NCBI GenBank assembly: GCA_022844045.1 | Contig: JALHMM010000022.1 | Span: 1 to 64,000, forward strand | Length of the DNA stretch: 64,000 bases | Direction of reading: 5' to 3' | Source of the DNA: Reyranellaceae bacterium | GTDB lineage: Bacteria > Pseudomonadota > Alphaproteobacteria > Reyranellales > Reyranellaceae | In this document: one piece after another, positions 9,012 to 16,181 of the stretch | How the letters are laid out: every line of letters starts with the position of its first letter | Numbering within the stretch: the first letter of the stretch is position 1 | Program-made: the position numbers and the translations under genes | The notes under the pieces: generated by a model | The model's input: the letters and a program-made list of their open reading frames with translations, nothing else | Told to the model about the DNA's origin: nothing | Database searches by the model: none

Positions 9012-9648
9012 ATCATTGTCGGTGGAGTGCCAGCTTCATCCTCCTGCTGAACTTGCGCCGGCGTGGCGAACGCGCGGATCGAGGCGCCCGCACACGGCGT
9101 TGACGGCTAACGGGTCAAGTTCCTCATCCCCTAGGCAGTGGCCACCGGCCGCCACCAGCAAGAAGCCGCGAACCGACGCTGACACGACTTGAATGCTCGC
9201 TATTCAACCGGGCTAAATTTTTTAGCAGAGTCGGTGAATTTCACTGTGGATAGAACGAATTACCGAGCAGTCTTGATCATATCGTTAAAATATCGTCTAT
9301 GTCGCCTGCCGTCTTTCCTTCCCATATTTCAGGGTGTTATCGGGGTTGATCACGGCGTTGAGAGAATTTTGACGTTGATTTAACGTTTTGGATGAGCTAG
9401 TTTACAGCTGTGTGAGGGATGAACAGGTGGGTCGTGACCTGTGTGAAACGGCCAACTCGTTGCAGACCAAGGCATTTGTGAAATTTCTTTGACGTAAACG
9501 GATATTCTTCCTGGTCGGACAAAATTAGTGTCCGGCGATCGTTGAAGACGAAGCGGTTTCAGCGCGGCGGCAAAACGCCGATTGGGACGCCTTGTCTTCT
9601 CGGTACGGCCCTCCTCGGGTCCAGGTGCAAACCATAGCCTGGGGGATA
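9012..9648. other. Long intergenic region, lower GC, no gene seen
   Basis: A 637-bp gap between the M48 gene and the first Tad/VWA gene. From about 9185 to 9560 the base composition is visibly more AT-rich than the neighbours. A 64-codon frame at 9189-9383 has no start signal or recognisable sequence and is not called. TTGACG at about 9369-9374 is a possible -35 box without a convincing -10. CGGACA (9516-9521) and TGTCCG (9529-9534) form a small hairpin. The region probably carries the control elements of the Tad/VWA locus. Confidence 0.5.
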
Positions 9649-11046
9649 ATGATGAACGTAACCCGTTTGATGAAAGTGGTGGCAGCGCGCCTGCCCGGTC
9701 GCGGCTGGTCGGATGCCGTCACCACGCTGTGGCGTAACCAGTCCGGCGGCACGACTGTTCTGATGGCCGCCGCGGTTCCGGTGGTCGTTGGCGGACTGGG
9801 CATCGGTGTCGACACCAGCGTCTGGTACATGGAGAAGCGCCGGGTTCAGCAGCAGGCCGACGCGGCCGCGCTGGGCGCCGCCCGCCTGCTGGCCTCCGGC
9901 CAGGTCGCCGCCGATGCGCGGGCCGCCGGCATCCGTGACGCGCAGCGCAACGGCTACACCGCGGTGACCGGCGCGAGCATCACCATCAACACACCGCCGA
10001 CCTCCGGCGCCTATGCTGGCAAGACCGGCGCGGCCGAAGCCGTCGTCGTCAGGCAGTTGCCGTCGATGTTCAGCAGCTATCTGCTCGGCAGCGCGGCGCG
10101 GACGGTCAGGGCCCGTTCGGTGGGCTACACCCCGCCGGTCCAGAAGAAGAACCTCGAGGTCGGTCTGGTGCTCGACGTGTCGTCGTCGATGGCCGGCTCC
10201 ACCGAGACCGCCGGCGTGACCAAGATGGAGGCGCAGCAGGACGCCGCCAAGCAGCTGATCAACATCGCCGTCCAGGCGAACCAGTCTGTCTTCACCTCGC
10301 GTGTGGCGCTGGCGCCGTTCTCCTCCTCGGTGAACGTGGGCAGCGCCTACTTCAACACCGTCACCAACAAGAACCTGTCGGGCAGCTGGAGCGGTGTCGT
10401 CGAGCGGACGGGCTCGCACAAGTTTACGGATGAGCCGCCGAACGCGACCAACAGGTACTTCGGCGATTTCCGGGGCAAGCGGTCCGGCGCCATGGGCGAC
10501 TACGCGTCCTATGTCCAGGGCCTGAATAGCCAGACTCCCGGCGCGGCCAACGTCATTCGGCCGCTGTCGAGCAGCAAGGCCAGCCTGGAGACGGCAGTCG
10601 ACTCACTCACTCCGGCCGGCACGACCGCCGCGCATCTCGGCCTGGCATGGGCGTGGTACATGATGTCGCCGAAGTGGAACACCATCTTCACCGGCGCGAA
10701 CCTTCCGAACGCCTACAACACGACGAACACCTACAAGGCGATCGTTGTCCTGTCGGATTTCGACTTCAATAGCTACTACGAGTCGGGCAACGGCACGGCC
10801 AACTACCAGTTCGAGCAGCTGTGCACGCAGATCAAGGCCGCCGGCGTGAAGATCTTCACCATCGGCTACAATGTGGCGAGCACATCCGACAACAACCGCC
10901 GCATCAACTGCGCCAGCCCGACCGAGGACGGCCAGAGCTACACTTTCACGACCACCACCGTCGATGGGCTCATCGCGGCCTTCCAGGCGGTCGCTGCGGC
11001 AACCGTGGGCGGTGCCAGCGAGGCGACCCTGCGGATCGTGGAGTAA
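9649..11046 (+). CDS. Tad-domain/von Willebrand factor A protein (paralogue 1)
   Basis: A 465-residue protein. Residues about 20-65 form the TadE/TadG-like domain: 'RNQSGGTTVLMAAAVPVVVG' is a single membrane segment, followed by a conserved 'ADAAALGAARLLASG' helix. From about residue 165 to the end is a VWA domain with a MIDAS motif DxSxS (DVSSS near residue 177), so a bound metal and ligand adhesion are plausible. It probably sits in the envelope with the VWA domain outside the cytoplasm. No other tad/flp pilus genes are nearby. A GGGGG ribosome binding site precedes ATG 9649; ATG 9652 is the alternative. A tandem paralogue follows at 11748, and decayed copies of this gene's last ~63 codons lie in between. 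Confidence 0.88.
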   Translation: MMNVTRLMKVVAARLPGRGWSDAVTTLWRNQSGGTTVLMAAAVPVVVGGLGIGVDTSVWYMEKRRVQQQADAAALGAARLLASGQVAADARAAGIRDAQRNGYTAVTGASITINTPPTSGAYAGKTGAAEAVVVRQLPSMFSSYLLGSAARTVRARSVGYTPPVQKKNLEVGLVLDVSSSMAGSTETAGVTKMEAQQDAAKQLINIAVQANQSVFTSRVALAPFSSSVNVGSAYFNTVTNKNLSGSWSGVVERTGSHKFTDEPPNATNRYFGDFRGKRSGAMGDYASYVQGLNSQTPGAANVIRPLSSSKASLETAVDSLTPAGTTAAHLGLAWAWYMMSPKWNTIFTGANLPNAYNTTNTYKAIVVLSDFDFNSYYESGNGTANYQFEQLCTQIKAAGVKIFTIGYNVASTSDNNRRINCASPTEDGQSYTFTTTTVDGLIAAFQAVAAATVGGASEATLRIVE

Positions 11047-11052
11047 GCGAGA

Positions 11053-11080
11053 CGGGAGGCTGCCCTACGGCAGCCTCCCG
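11053..11080 (+). terminator. Hairpin after Tad/VWA gene 1
   Basis: CGGGAGGCTGCC-CTAC-GGCAGCCTCCCG is a perfect 12-bp stem with a 4-base loop, starting 6 bp after the stop codon. There is no clear T tract, so termination efficiency is uncertain. The same hairpin recurs at 11242-11269 with one loop change and, decayed, at 11432-11455. Confidence 0.6.
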
Positions 11081-11109
11081 ACTTGCATTCGAATGTTGCA
11101 CCAGCCTGG

Positions 11110-11298
11110 CCGAGGACGGCCAGAGTTCCGCCTTCAGGAACCAGCACAGTCGACCGGCTCCCCGAGGCCTGCCAGGCGGTAACGGCGTAGAGCTTGGTCG
11201 GCACTAGCGAGCCAACCCTGCGGGTCGTGAAGTGAGCGAAACGGGAGGCTGCCTTACGGCAGCCTCCCGACTTGCGTTCGAATACTGCACCAGCCCGG
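11110..11298 (+). pseudogene. Decayed tandem copy of the 3' end of Tad/VWA gene 1 (copy A)
   Basis: This segment repeats 10922-11109, which covers the last codons of gene 1 plus its 3' flank. It starts with the same CCGAGGACGGCCAGAG and ends with the same hairpin. A one-base insertion near 11148, then an in-frame TAG, break the reading frame. The conceptual end 'SEPTLRVVK' followed by TGA matches 'SEATLRIVE' followed by TAA in the intact gene. The period is about 189 bp, or 63 codons. It is best read as a relic of a tandem duplication, not a gene. Confidence 0.8.
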
Positions 11299-11487
11299 CC
11301 ATAAACAGCCTGAACTGCGCTGTCACGGCCAACAGGGTCGACGGGCTTATCGAGGCTGTTCGGCCGGCGGCGACGCAAACCGTAAGCGGCGTCGGCAAGG
11401 CGACCCTGCGGATCGTGAAACGAAAGACGCTGGAGGCTGCCCTACAGCAGCTTCCTGACTTCGATTCGAATATCAAGACTGGGAAAA
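11299..11487 (+). pseudogene. Second decayed tandem copy of the 3' end of Tad/VWA gene 1 (copy B)
   Basis: This segment repeats the same unit once more, 189 bp after copy A. In the frame of the parent it reads 'RVDGLIEAVRPAATQTVSG' and then 'KATLRIVK', against 'TVDGLIAAFQAVAAATVGG' and 'EATLRIVE' in gene 1, but the stop codon has become CGA. The frame runs on to about 11525 as a 97-codon open frame beginning at 11232 in the hairpin region of copy A. The hairpin has decayed (GGAGGCTGC 11432-11440 against GCAGCTTCC 11447-11455). Expression is unlikely but not excluded. Confidence 0.75.
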
Positions 11488-11488
11488 T

Positions 11489-11569
11489 AACGCCTAAAAA
11501 ACGAATAGTTAACGCACATACTTGAATTTCTGCCTCCGATCGTATAAGGTGATCACTCATTAGGCGTTA
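11489..11569. repeat. 10-bp inverted repeat flanking an AT-rich segment
   Basis: TAACGCCTAA at 11489-11498 and TTAGGCGTTA at 11560-11569 are perfect inverted copies 61 bp apart, placed just after the last decayed copy. The interval and following bases to about 11625 are AT-rich. The rest of the gap up to 11747 holds only the upstream region of the second Tad/VWA gene; no coding sequence is seen there. Confidence 0.45.
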
Positions 11570-11747
11570 GTTTTTTGCTTCAAGTGATTGTCTTCTAACA
11601 AATTTATTATCTCTGGGGTGGCATTCGCCACTCACGTCAACGACCGCAGAGACGCTTGGGGGGTGCCACTGGCACCGGAGCCGTTTTGACGAGGTCGCTG
11701 CCACGATCCGGGGTTGTCCCGGCGGAGACACGCTATTCGGGGGCGAT

Positions 11748-13154
11748 ATGCAAAAACTCTCTGGTTTCTTGATGGCCGCGAAATCCGTGCGGCCCTTTCG
11801 GCTGACCGCTTTCGTGCGTCGCATGCTGCGCGACACGACGGCGGGCACGACGACCTTCGTGGCCTTCGCCGCTCCGGTCCTCGTCGGCGCGCTGGGCGTC
11901 GGCGTCGACACCAGCGCCTGGTACATCGAGAAGCGCAAGATCCAGCAGCAGGCCGACGCGGCCGCGCTGGGCGGCGCGCGCGTCAAGGGCCTCGGGCAGA
12001 ACAACGCGACCGCTCAGGCCGTCGCGACCCGCGACGCCGAGCGCAACGGCTTCGTCGCCGGCGGCGGCGCGACAATGACCTTCAACTCGCCGCCAACCTC
12101 AGGTGGCTACACCAGCAAGTCGACCGCCGTCGAGGTGAAGATCACCAAGCAGCTGCCCTCGTTGTTCAGCTCCTACCTGCTGGGCTCCTCGGCGCGCACC
12201 ATCACCGGCCGCGCGGTCGGCTATACGCCGTACGTGCAGACGCGCAACCTCGAAGTCAGCATGGTGCTCGACCTGTCGGGCTCGATGAATGGCAGCACGG
12301 AGGTCAGCGGCCTGACGAAGCTGCAGGCGCAGAAGAATGCCGCCAAGGCGCTGCTCGACATCGTGATCCAAGCCAACCAGGCCCCCTACACGTCGCGCGC
12401 GGGGATCGTGCCGTTCTCCGACTCGGTGAACGTCGGTAGCGCCTATTTCACCACGGTGACCAACAAGCCCCTGCAGAGCGCCGCCAGCTGGAATCCCTGG
12501 AGCGGCGTGGTCGAGCGGCCCGGGAGCTACAAGTTCAAGGACGATCCGCCGAGCGCGACCTATGGCTGGTTCGGCGAGTTCAAGAGCAAGAAGGAAGCGG
12601 CCTACGGCCCGTATCCTGACTACCTCGACGACTTGTCGTCGCAGACGCCCAATTCGAACAACATCATGAGGCCGCTGTCGTCGGACAAGGTGTCGCTGAA
12701 ATCGATGGTCGACAGCATGACGGCGACCGGCAGCACCGCCGGCCACATCGGCATCGCCTGGGCGTGGTATATGCTGTCGCCCAAGTGGAACTCGATCTTC
12801 ACGGGCTCGGCGCTGGCCAACGCCCACAATACGGCGGACACCTACAAGGCGATCATCATCATGTCGGACTTCGACATGAACTCGTACTATGAGTCCAACA
12901 ACGGCACCTCGAACTACCAGTTCGAGCAGCTCTGCACGCAGATCAAGAACTCTGGCGTGAAGATCTACACCATCGGCTACGGTGTCTCTGGCACGTCGAA
13001 CAACACCAGGCGCATCAACTGCGCGAGCAACGACGCCTCGGCGACCTATACCTACACCACGACGACGGTCGCGGGCATGCTCGATGCCTTCGAAGCGATC
13101 GCCAACTCGGCGCTGATCGGCTCCAGCGATCCCAAGCTGCGCATCGTCGAGTAG
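11748..13154 (+). CDS. Tad-domain/von Willebrand factor A protein (paralogue 2)
   Basis: A 468-residue paralogue of the gene at 9649, collinear over its whole length. It has a cytoplasmic N-terminus of about 30 residues, a membrane segment with 'GTTTFVAFAAPVLVGALGVG', the 'ADAAALGGARVKGLG' Tad block, and a VWA domain with MIDAS DLSGS near residue 174. The C-terminus 'DPKLRIVE' matches 'EATLRIVE' of paralogue 1. Shared blocks such as 'HLGLAWAWYMMSPKWN' and 'HIGIAWAWYMLSPKWN' show a gene duplication rather than a shared domain only. It is possibly an envelope adhesin or minor pseudopilin-like factor (inference). The start was chosen at an ATG after GGGGGCGAT. Confidence 0.87.
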   Translation: MQKLSGFLMAAKSVRPFRLTAFVRRMLRDTTAGTTTFVAFAAPVLVGALGVGVDTSAWYIEKRKIQQQADAAALGGARVKGLGQNNATAQAVATRDAERNGFVAGGGATMTFNSPPTSGGYTSKSTAVEVKITKQLPSLFSSYLLGSSARTITGRAVGYTPYVQTRNLEVSMVLDLSGSMNGSTEVSGLTKLQAQKNAAKALLDIVIQANQAPYTSRAGIVPFSDSVNVGSAYFTTVTNKPLQSAASWNPWSGVVERPGSYKFKDDPPSATYGWFGEFKSKKEAAYGPYPDYLDDLSSQTPNSNNIMRPLSSDKVSLKSMVDSMTATGSTAGHIGIAWAWYMLSPKWNSIFTGSALANAHNTADTYKAIIIMSDFDMNSYYESNNGTSNYQFEQLCTQIKNSGVKIYTIGYGVSGTSNNTRRINCASNDASATYTYTTTTVAGMLDAFEAIANSALIGSSDPKLRIVE

Positions 13155-13163
13155 CGCGTAGCC

Positions 13164-14555
13164 TCAGTATCGAACCGTCGAGCGCAGACCGACGGCAACC
13201 GCATTCCGAACCGCGCGGCCCGCAGGGCCGCGCGGTTCTGCGATTCGACCACCCGGGCGGATCACGTACTGAAGGTCCGGCTGCATCGTCCACCCCGGCA
13301 CGATCCGCGCCAGATAGGTGAGCTCGATCAGCGCCTCGCTGGAACGGATCGGCCCGGAGCCGCCGAACGATCGCGCGTCGCGATCAAAGTCGCGGGCTTG
13401 CGCGGAAATCCTGGCATAACCGAATGAGATCCCGGCGATATCGTCGGGCCGACCCGTGATCGGTCCCTTCAGCGTCAGGCCGCCATCGACGTAAAAGCCG
13501 ATCTGGTTGCGGTCGGATGGATTGATCGCGAGACGGCTGAAGGCTGTCAGCTCGAGCCCGCCGCTTTCACGGTGAAGCATCTGGTCGACAACCGCATAGA
13601 TGCCGCCGTTACCCCTGTGGCGTCGAGCCTCACCATTGCTTGCGGGGTCGGCCAAAGACAGACCATCGGTACCGATACGCTGATCGGCGAAGGTCCCGAA
13701 GTGATACCAGCCGCCGAGCTTGACCGTGCCGGGAAGGCCGGTCGCGTCCTTGTCCTGGTTATAGGCCCAGGCGATCTCGCCCATCAGCATCGGCGCGTTG
13801 CGCAGCGGGAACCGCAGGCTATGCTCGTTGGTGTATTGCGGCTCGCCGCCGCCGCCCCCCGACGGGTCACCGTTGAAGATCGCCGCCAGCAATGACAGCC
13901 CCTGCTGAGGCTCCACCCGAAAACGCGCACCGGGTGTCGCGAAGGGATAGGCCGCCCCGCCGCCGGGAAGGTTGGTGCCGGTGACGGCGGGCCAGCCGAA
14001 CGTGCCGTTGACGAACAGGGCTGCCGTCGGACTGACCAGGAACTCCGAGCCGGCGGCAAGCTGGCCGACGCGGACCGCCATCTTGCCGTCGAGTAGCGTC
14101 TGCTCCAGCCATAGCTCGTTCAACCGCGCCGTCGGCAGCGCCTCGATGCCGCTCATGGTCAGCAGATTGCCGATGTTGTTGCGTGAAAGACCGCGGCCAT
14201 GGATCTGGTAGAAGCCGGCATGGAAGGCGAGGCCCGGCACGCCGGTGAGCTTGTCGAAGTCGACATCGAGCTGGGCATCCAGCAGTCCCTGGTAGATCGC
14301 GCCACGGCGCAAGCCGCCGGAGACGTTGGCGAGGACCTCACCGGTATAGGTCAAGCTGAAGCTGATGCCTTTGGCGTCGAGCCGATCGCGGAAGCCGCCG
14401 AGATTGCCGACAACGCCAAGGCTCGAGGCGATTGACGGTATCGCGCTGTTGCCTGGCGCCGCCTCGGGGGGCGCTTGGCCGCTTGCGGCGCCAGCGAACA
14501 GGACGAGCAAAGGAGGCACGGAAGCCAGGCGCCGGAGACGTCGCTGAGGCTCCAT
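13164..14555 (-). CDS. OprB-type carbohydrate-selective porin
   Basis: A 463-residue outer-membrane beta-barrel. The start at 14555 gives a good Sec signal peptide ('ASVPPLLVLFAGAASGQA', cleavage after Gly-Gln-Ala or nearby) and has a GGGAGG site 10 bases upstream; the open frame continues 57 codons further without such support. Typical OprB features are 'GISFSLTYTGEVLANVSGG' at the first strand, 'AFHAGFYQIHGRGLSRNNIG' and a terminal Tyr preceded by alternating strand residues, as needed for barrel assembly. It probably imports sugars or other small solutes. It is convergent with the Tad/VWA genes and divergent to ccr. Confidence 0.88.
   Translation of the reverse strand: MEPQRRLRRLASVPPLLVLFAGAASGQAPPEAAPGNSAIPSIASSLGVVGNLGGFRDRLDAKGISFSLTYTGEVLANVSGGLRRGAIYQGLLDAQLDVDFDKLTGVPGLAFHAGFYQIHGRGLSRNNIGNLLTMSGIEALPTARLNELWLEQTLLDGKMAVRVGQLAAGSEFLVSPTAALFVNGTFGWPAVTGTNLPGGGAAYPFATPGARFRVEPQQGLSLLAAIFNGDPSGGGGGEPQYTNEHSLRFPLRNAPMLMGEIAWAYNQDKDATGLPGTVKLGGWYHFGTFADQRIGTDGLSLADPASNGEARRHRGNGGIYAVVDQMLHRESGGLELTAFSRLAINPSDRNQIGFYVDGGLTLKGPITGRPDDIAGISFGYARISAQARDFDRDARSFGGSGPIRSSEALIELTYLARIVPGWTMQPDLQYVIRPGGRIAEPRGPAGRAVRNAVAVGLRSTVRY
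13208..13238. terminator. Strong hairpin inside the 3' end of oprB, downstream of Tad/VWA gene 2
   Basis: GAACCGCGCGGCCC and its exact complement (13208-13221 and 13225-13238) form a 14-bp stem with a 3-base loop. It begins 53 bp after the stop of Tad/VWA gene 2, but lies in the C-terminal codons of the convergent porin gene. No T tract follows on either strand. It could end the plus-strand transcript or simply protect overlapping 3' ends. Confidence 0.5.
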
Positions 14556-14787
14556 GGCCGTGATCGCCTCTCCCGATTTCGTCCGCGTCACTTGGGCGCG
14601 CCGCGAGCTTTTCGACGGCCGGCGGATACCGATACTTGATGCCGACAGCGCGGTCCACGAGCCCGCAGTCCGGTTGTGGTGATTTCTGCTGCACTGCCCA
14701 CGTGTTAGCTGCTCTATTGCATTCAATTCGACAATCGGCAGCTATGGCGCAACTTCATAACAATCCGTGGGGTAGATTTTGTTTACT

Positions 14788-14815
14788 TTGACATTGTGCG
14801 GCGCACCATTATGCT
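14788..14815 (+). promoter_or_regulatory. Candidate sigma-70 promoter of ccr-mcd
   Basis: TTGACA (14788-14793), a 16-bp spacer and TATGCT (14810-14815) give a near-consensus housekeeping promoter in an AT-rich gap. It would start transcription around 14822, about 57 bases before the ccr ATG. It is a sequence match only. Confidence 0.6.
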
Positions 14816-14878
14816 GCGATCGCTAATAGTCCGATGCTCACCACGTGAGTTCGGCAGGTCTTGAGAGGGAAGCAGGAC

Positions 14879-16174
14879 ATGACAGCAGCTCTGGCGCGCG
14901 CTCCTGAGGCGGGCCATCCGACCGCATCACAGCCGGTCAAGGCTTTGTACGAGGTGGGCGAGATCCCGCCGTTGGGCCATGTGCCGGCAAAGATGTACGC
15001 CTGGGCTATCCGGCGCGAGCGCCATGGGCCGCCGGAAGAGAGCATGCAGCTCGAGGTGGTCGAGACGCCGGCGATCGGCGAGGACGAGGTACTGGTCCTC
15101 GTGATGGCCGCCGGCGTGAACTACAACGGCATATGGGCCGGGCTGGGCATCCCGATCTCGCCCTTCGACAGCCACAAGGCGCCGTTCCACATCGCCGGTT
15201 CCGACGCCTCGGGCGTGGTCTGGGCGATTGGCGCGAAGGTCAAGCGCTGGAAGGTCGGCGACGAGGTGGTCATCCACTGCAACCAGGATGACGGCGACGA
15301 CGAGGAGTGCAACGGCGGTGACCCGATGTTCTCGCCCAGCCAGCGCATCTGGGGCTACGAGACGCCCGACGGTTCCTTCGCCCAGTTCTGCAAGGTGCAG
15401 GCGCGCCAGCTGATGAAGCGGCCGCAGCATCTGACCTGGGAGGAGAGCGCCTCCTATACGCTCACGCTGGCCACCGCCTACCGCATGCTGTTCGGCCACC
15501 GTCCGCATATCCTGCGGCCGGGCCACAACGTGCTGGTGTGGGGCGCCGCCGGCGGCATCGGCTCGATGGCCGTGCAGCTCATCGCCGCGGCCGGCGCCAA
15601 CGCCATCGGCGTGATCTCCGATTCGTCGAAGACCGACTTCGTGATGCAGCTCGGCGCCAAGGGCGTCATCAACCGTAACGACTTCGATTGCTGGGGCCCG
15701 CTGCCCGACGTCGATGACCAGAAGGGTTATGCCGAGTACATGAAGAAGTGCCGCAAGTTCGGCGCGGCGATCTGGCAGCACACCGGCAAGGGCAACGACG
15801 TCGACTTCGTCTTTGAGCACCCCGGCGAGCAGACCTTCCCGGTCTCCTGCTTCGTCGTGAAGCGCGGCGGCATGGTGGTCTTCTGTGCCGGCACCACGGG
15901 CTACAACCTCACCATGGACGCCCGCTTCGTGTGGATGCGCCAGAAGCGCATCCAGGGCAGCCACTTCGCCAACCTGCTGCAGGCCAGCCAGGCCAACCAG
16001 CTGGTGATCGAGCGCCGTGTCGATCCCTGCATGAGCGAGGTCTTCGCCTGGGAGGATATCCCGCGCGCCCACACCAAGATGTGGAAGAACCAGCATAAGC
16101 CCGGCAACATGGCCGTGCTGGTCTCAGCTAAGCGCCCAGGTCTGCGCACGCTGGAAGACGCGCTGGAGGAGTAG
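14879..16174 (+). CDS. ccr: Crotonyl-CoA carboxylase/reductase
   Basis: A 431-residue medium-chain dehydrogenase/reductase that reductively carboxylates crotonyl-CoA with NADPH and CO2 to (2S)-ethylmalonyl-CoA, the defining step of the ethylmalonyl-CoA pathway. The long N-terminal block with 'VNYNGIWAGLGIPISPFD' and the insert 'HCNQDDGDDEECNGGDPMF' identify CCR over ordinary quinone reductases. The NADPH-binding loop 'GAAGGIGSMAVQL' lies near residue 221, and the conserved 'IQGSHFAN' His belongs to the CO2-binding pocket described for this family. The ATG at 14879 follows GAGAGGGAAGCAGG. mcd follows after 7 bp, so the two form an operon. Confidence 0.96.
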   Translation: MTAALARAPEAGHPTASQPVKALYEVGEIPPLGHVPAKMYAWAIRRERHGPPEESMQLEVVETPAIGEDEVLVLVMAAGVNYNGIWAGLGIPISPFDSHKAPFHIAGSDASGVVWAIGAKVKRWKVGDEVVIHCNQDDGDDEECNGGDPMFSPSQRIWGYETPDGSFAQFCKVQARQLMKRPQHLTWEESASYTLTLATAYRMLFGHRPHILRPGHNVLVWGAAGGIGSMAVQLIAAAGANAIGVISDSSKTDFVMQLGAKGVINRNDFDCWGPLPDVDDQKGYAEYMKKCRKFGAAIWQHTGKGNDVDFVFEHPGEQTFPVSCFVVKRGGMVVFCAGTTGYNLTMDARFVWMRQKRIQGSHFANLLQASQANQLVIERRVDPCMSEVFAWEDIPRAHTKMWKNQHKPGNMAVLVSAKRPGLRTLEDALEE

Positions 16175-16181
16175 CTTTTCG

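Noticed and set aside
9189..9383. A 64-codon frame in the AT-rich gap before the Tad/VWA genes
   Set aside because: No ribosome binding site, no homology, and composition alone accounts for an open frame of this size.
11232..11525. A 97-codon frame between the Tad/VWA genes as a separate small gene
   Set aside because: Its middle matches the C-terminus of the preceding gene and it begins within a hairpin; it is treated as a decayed repeat.
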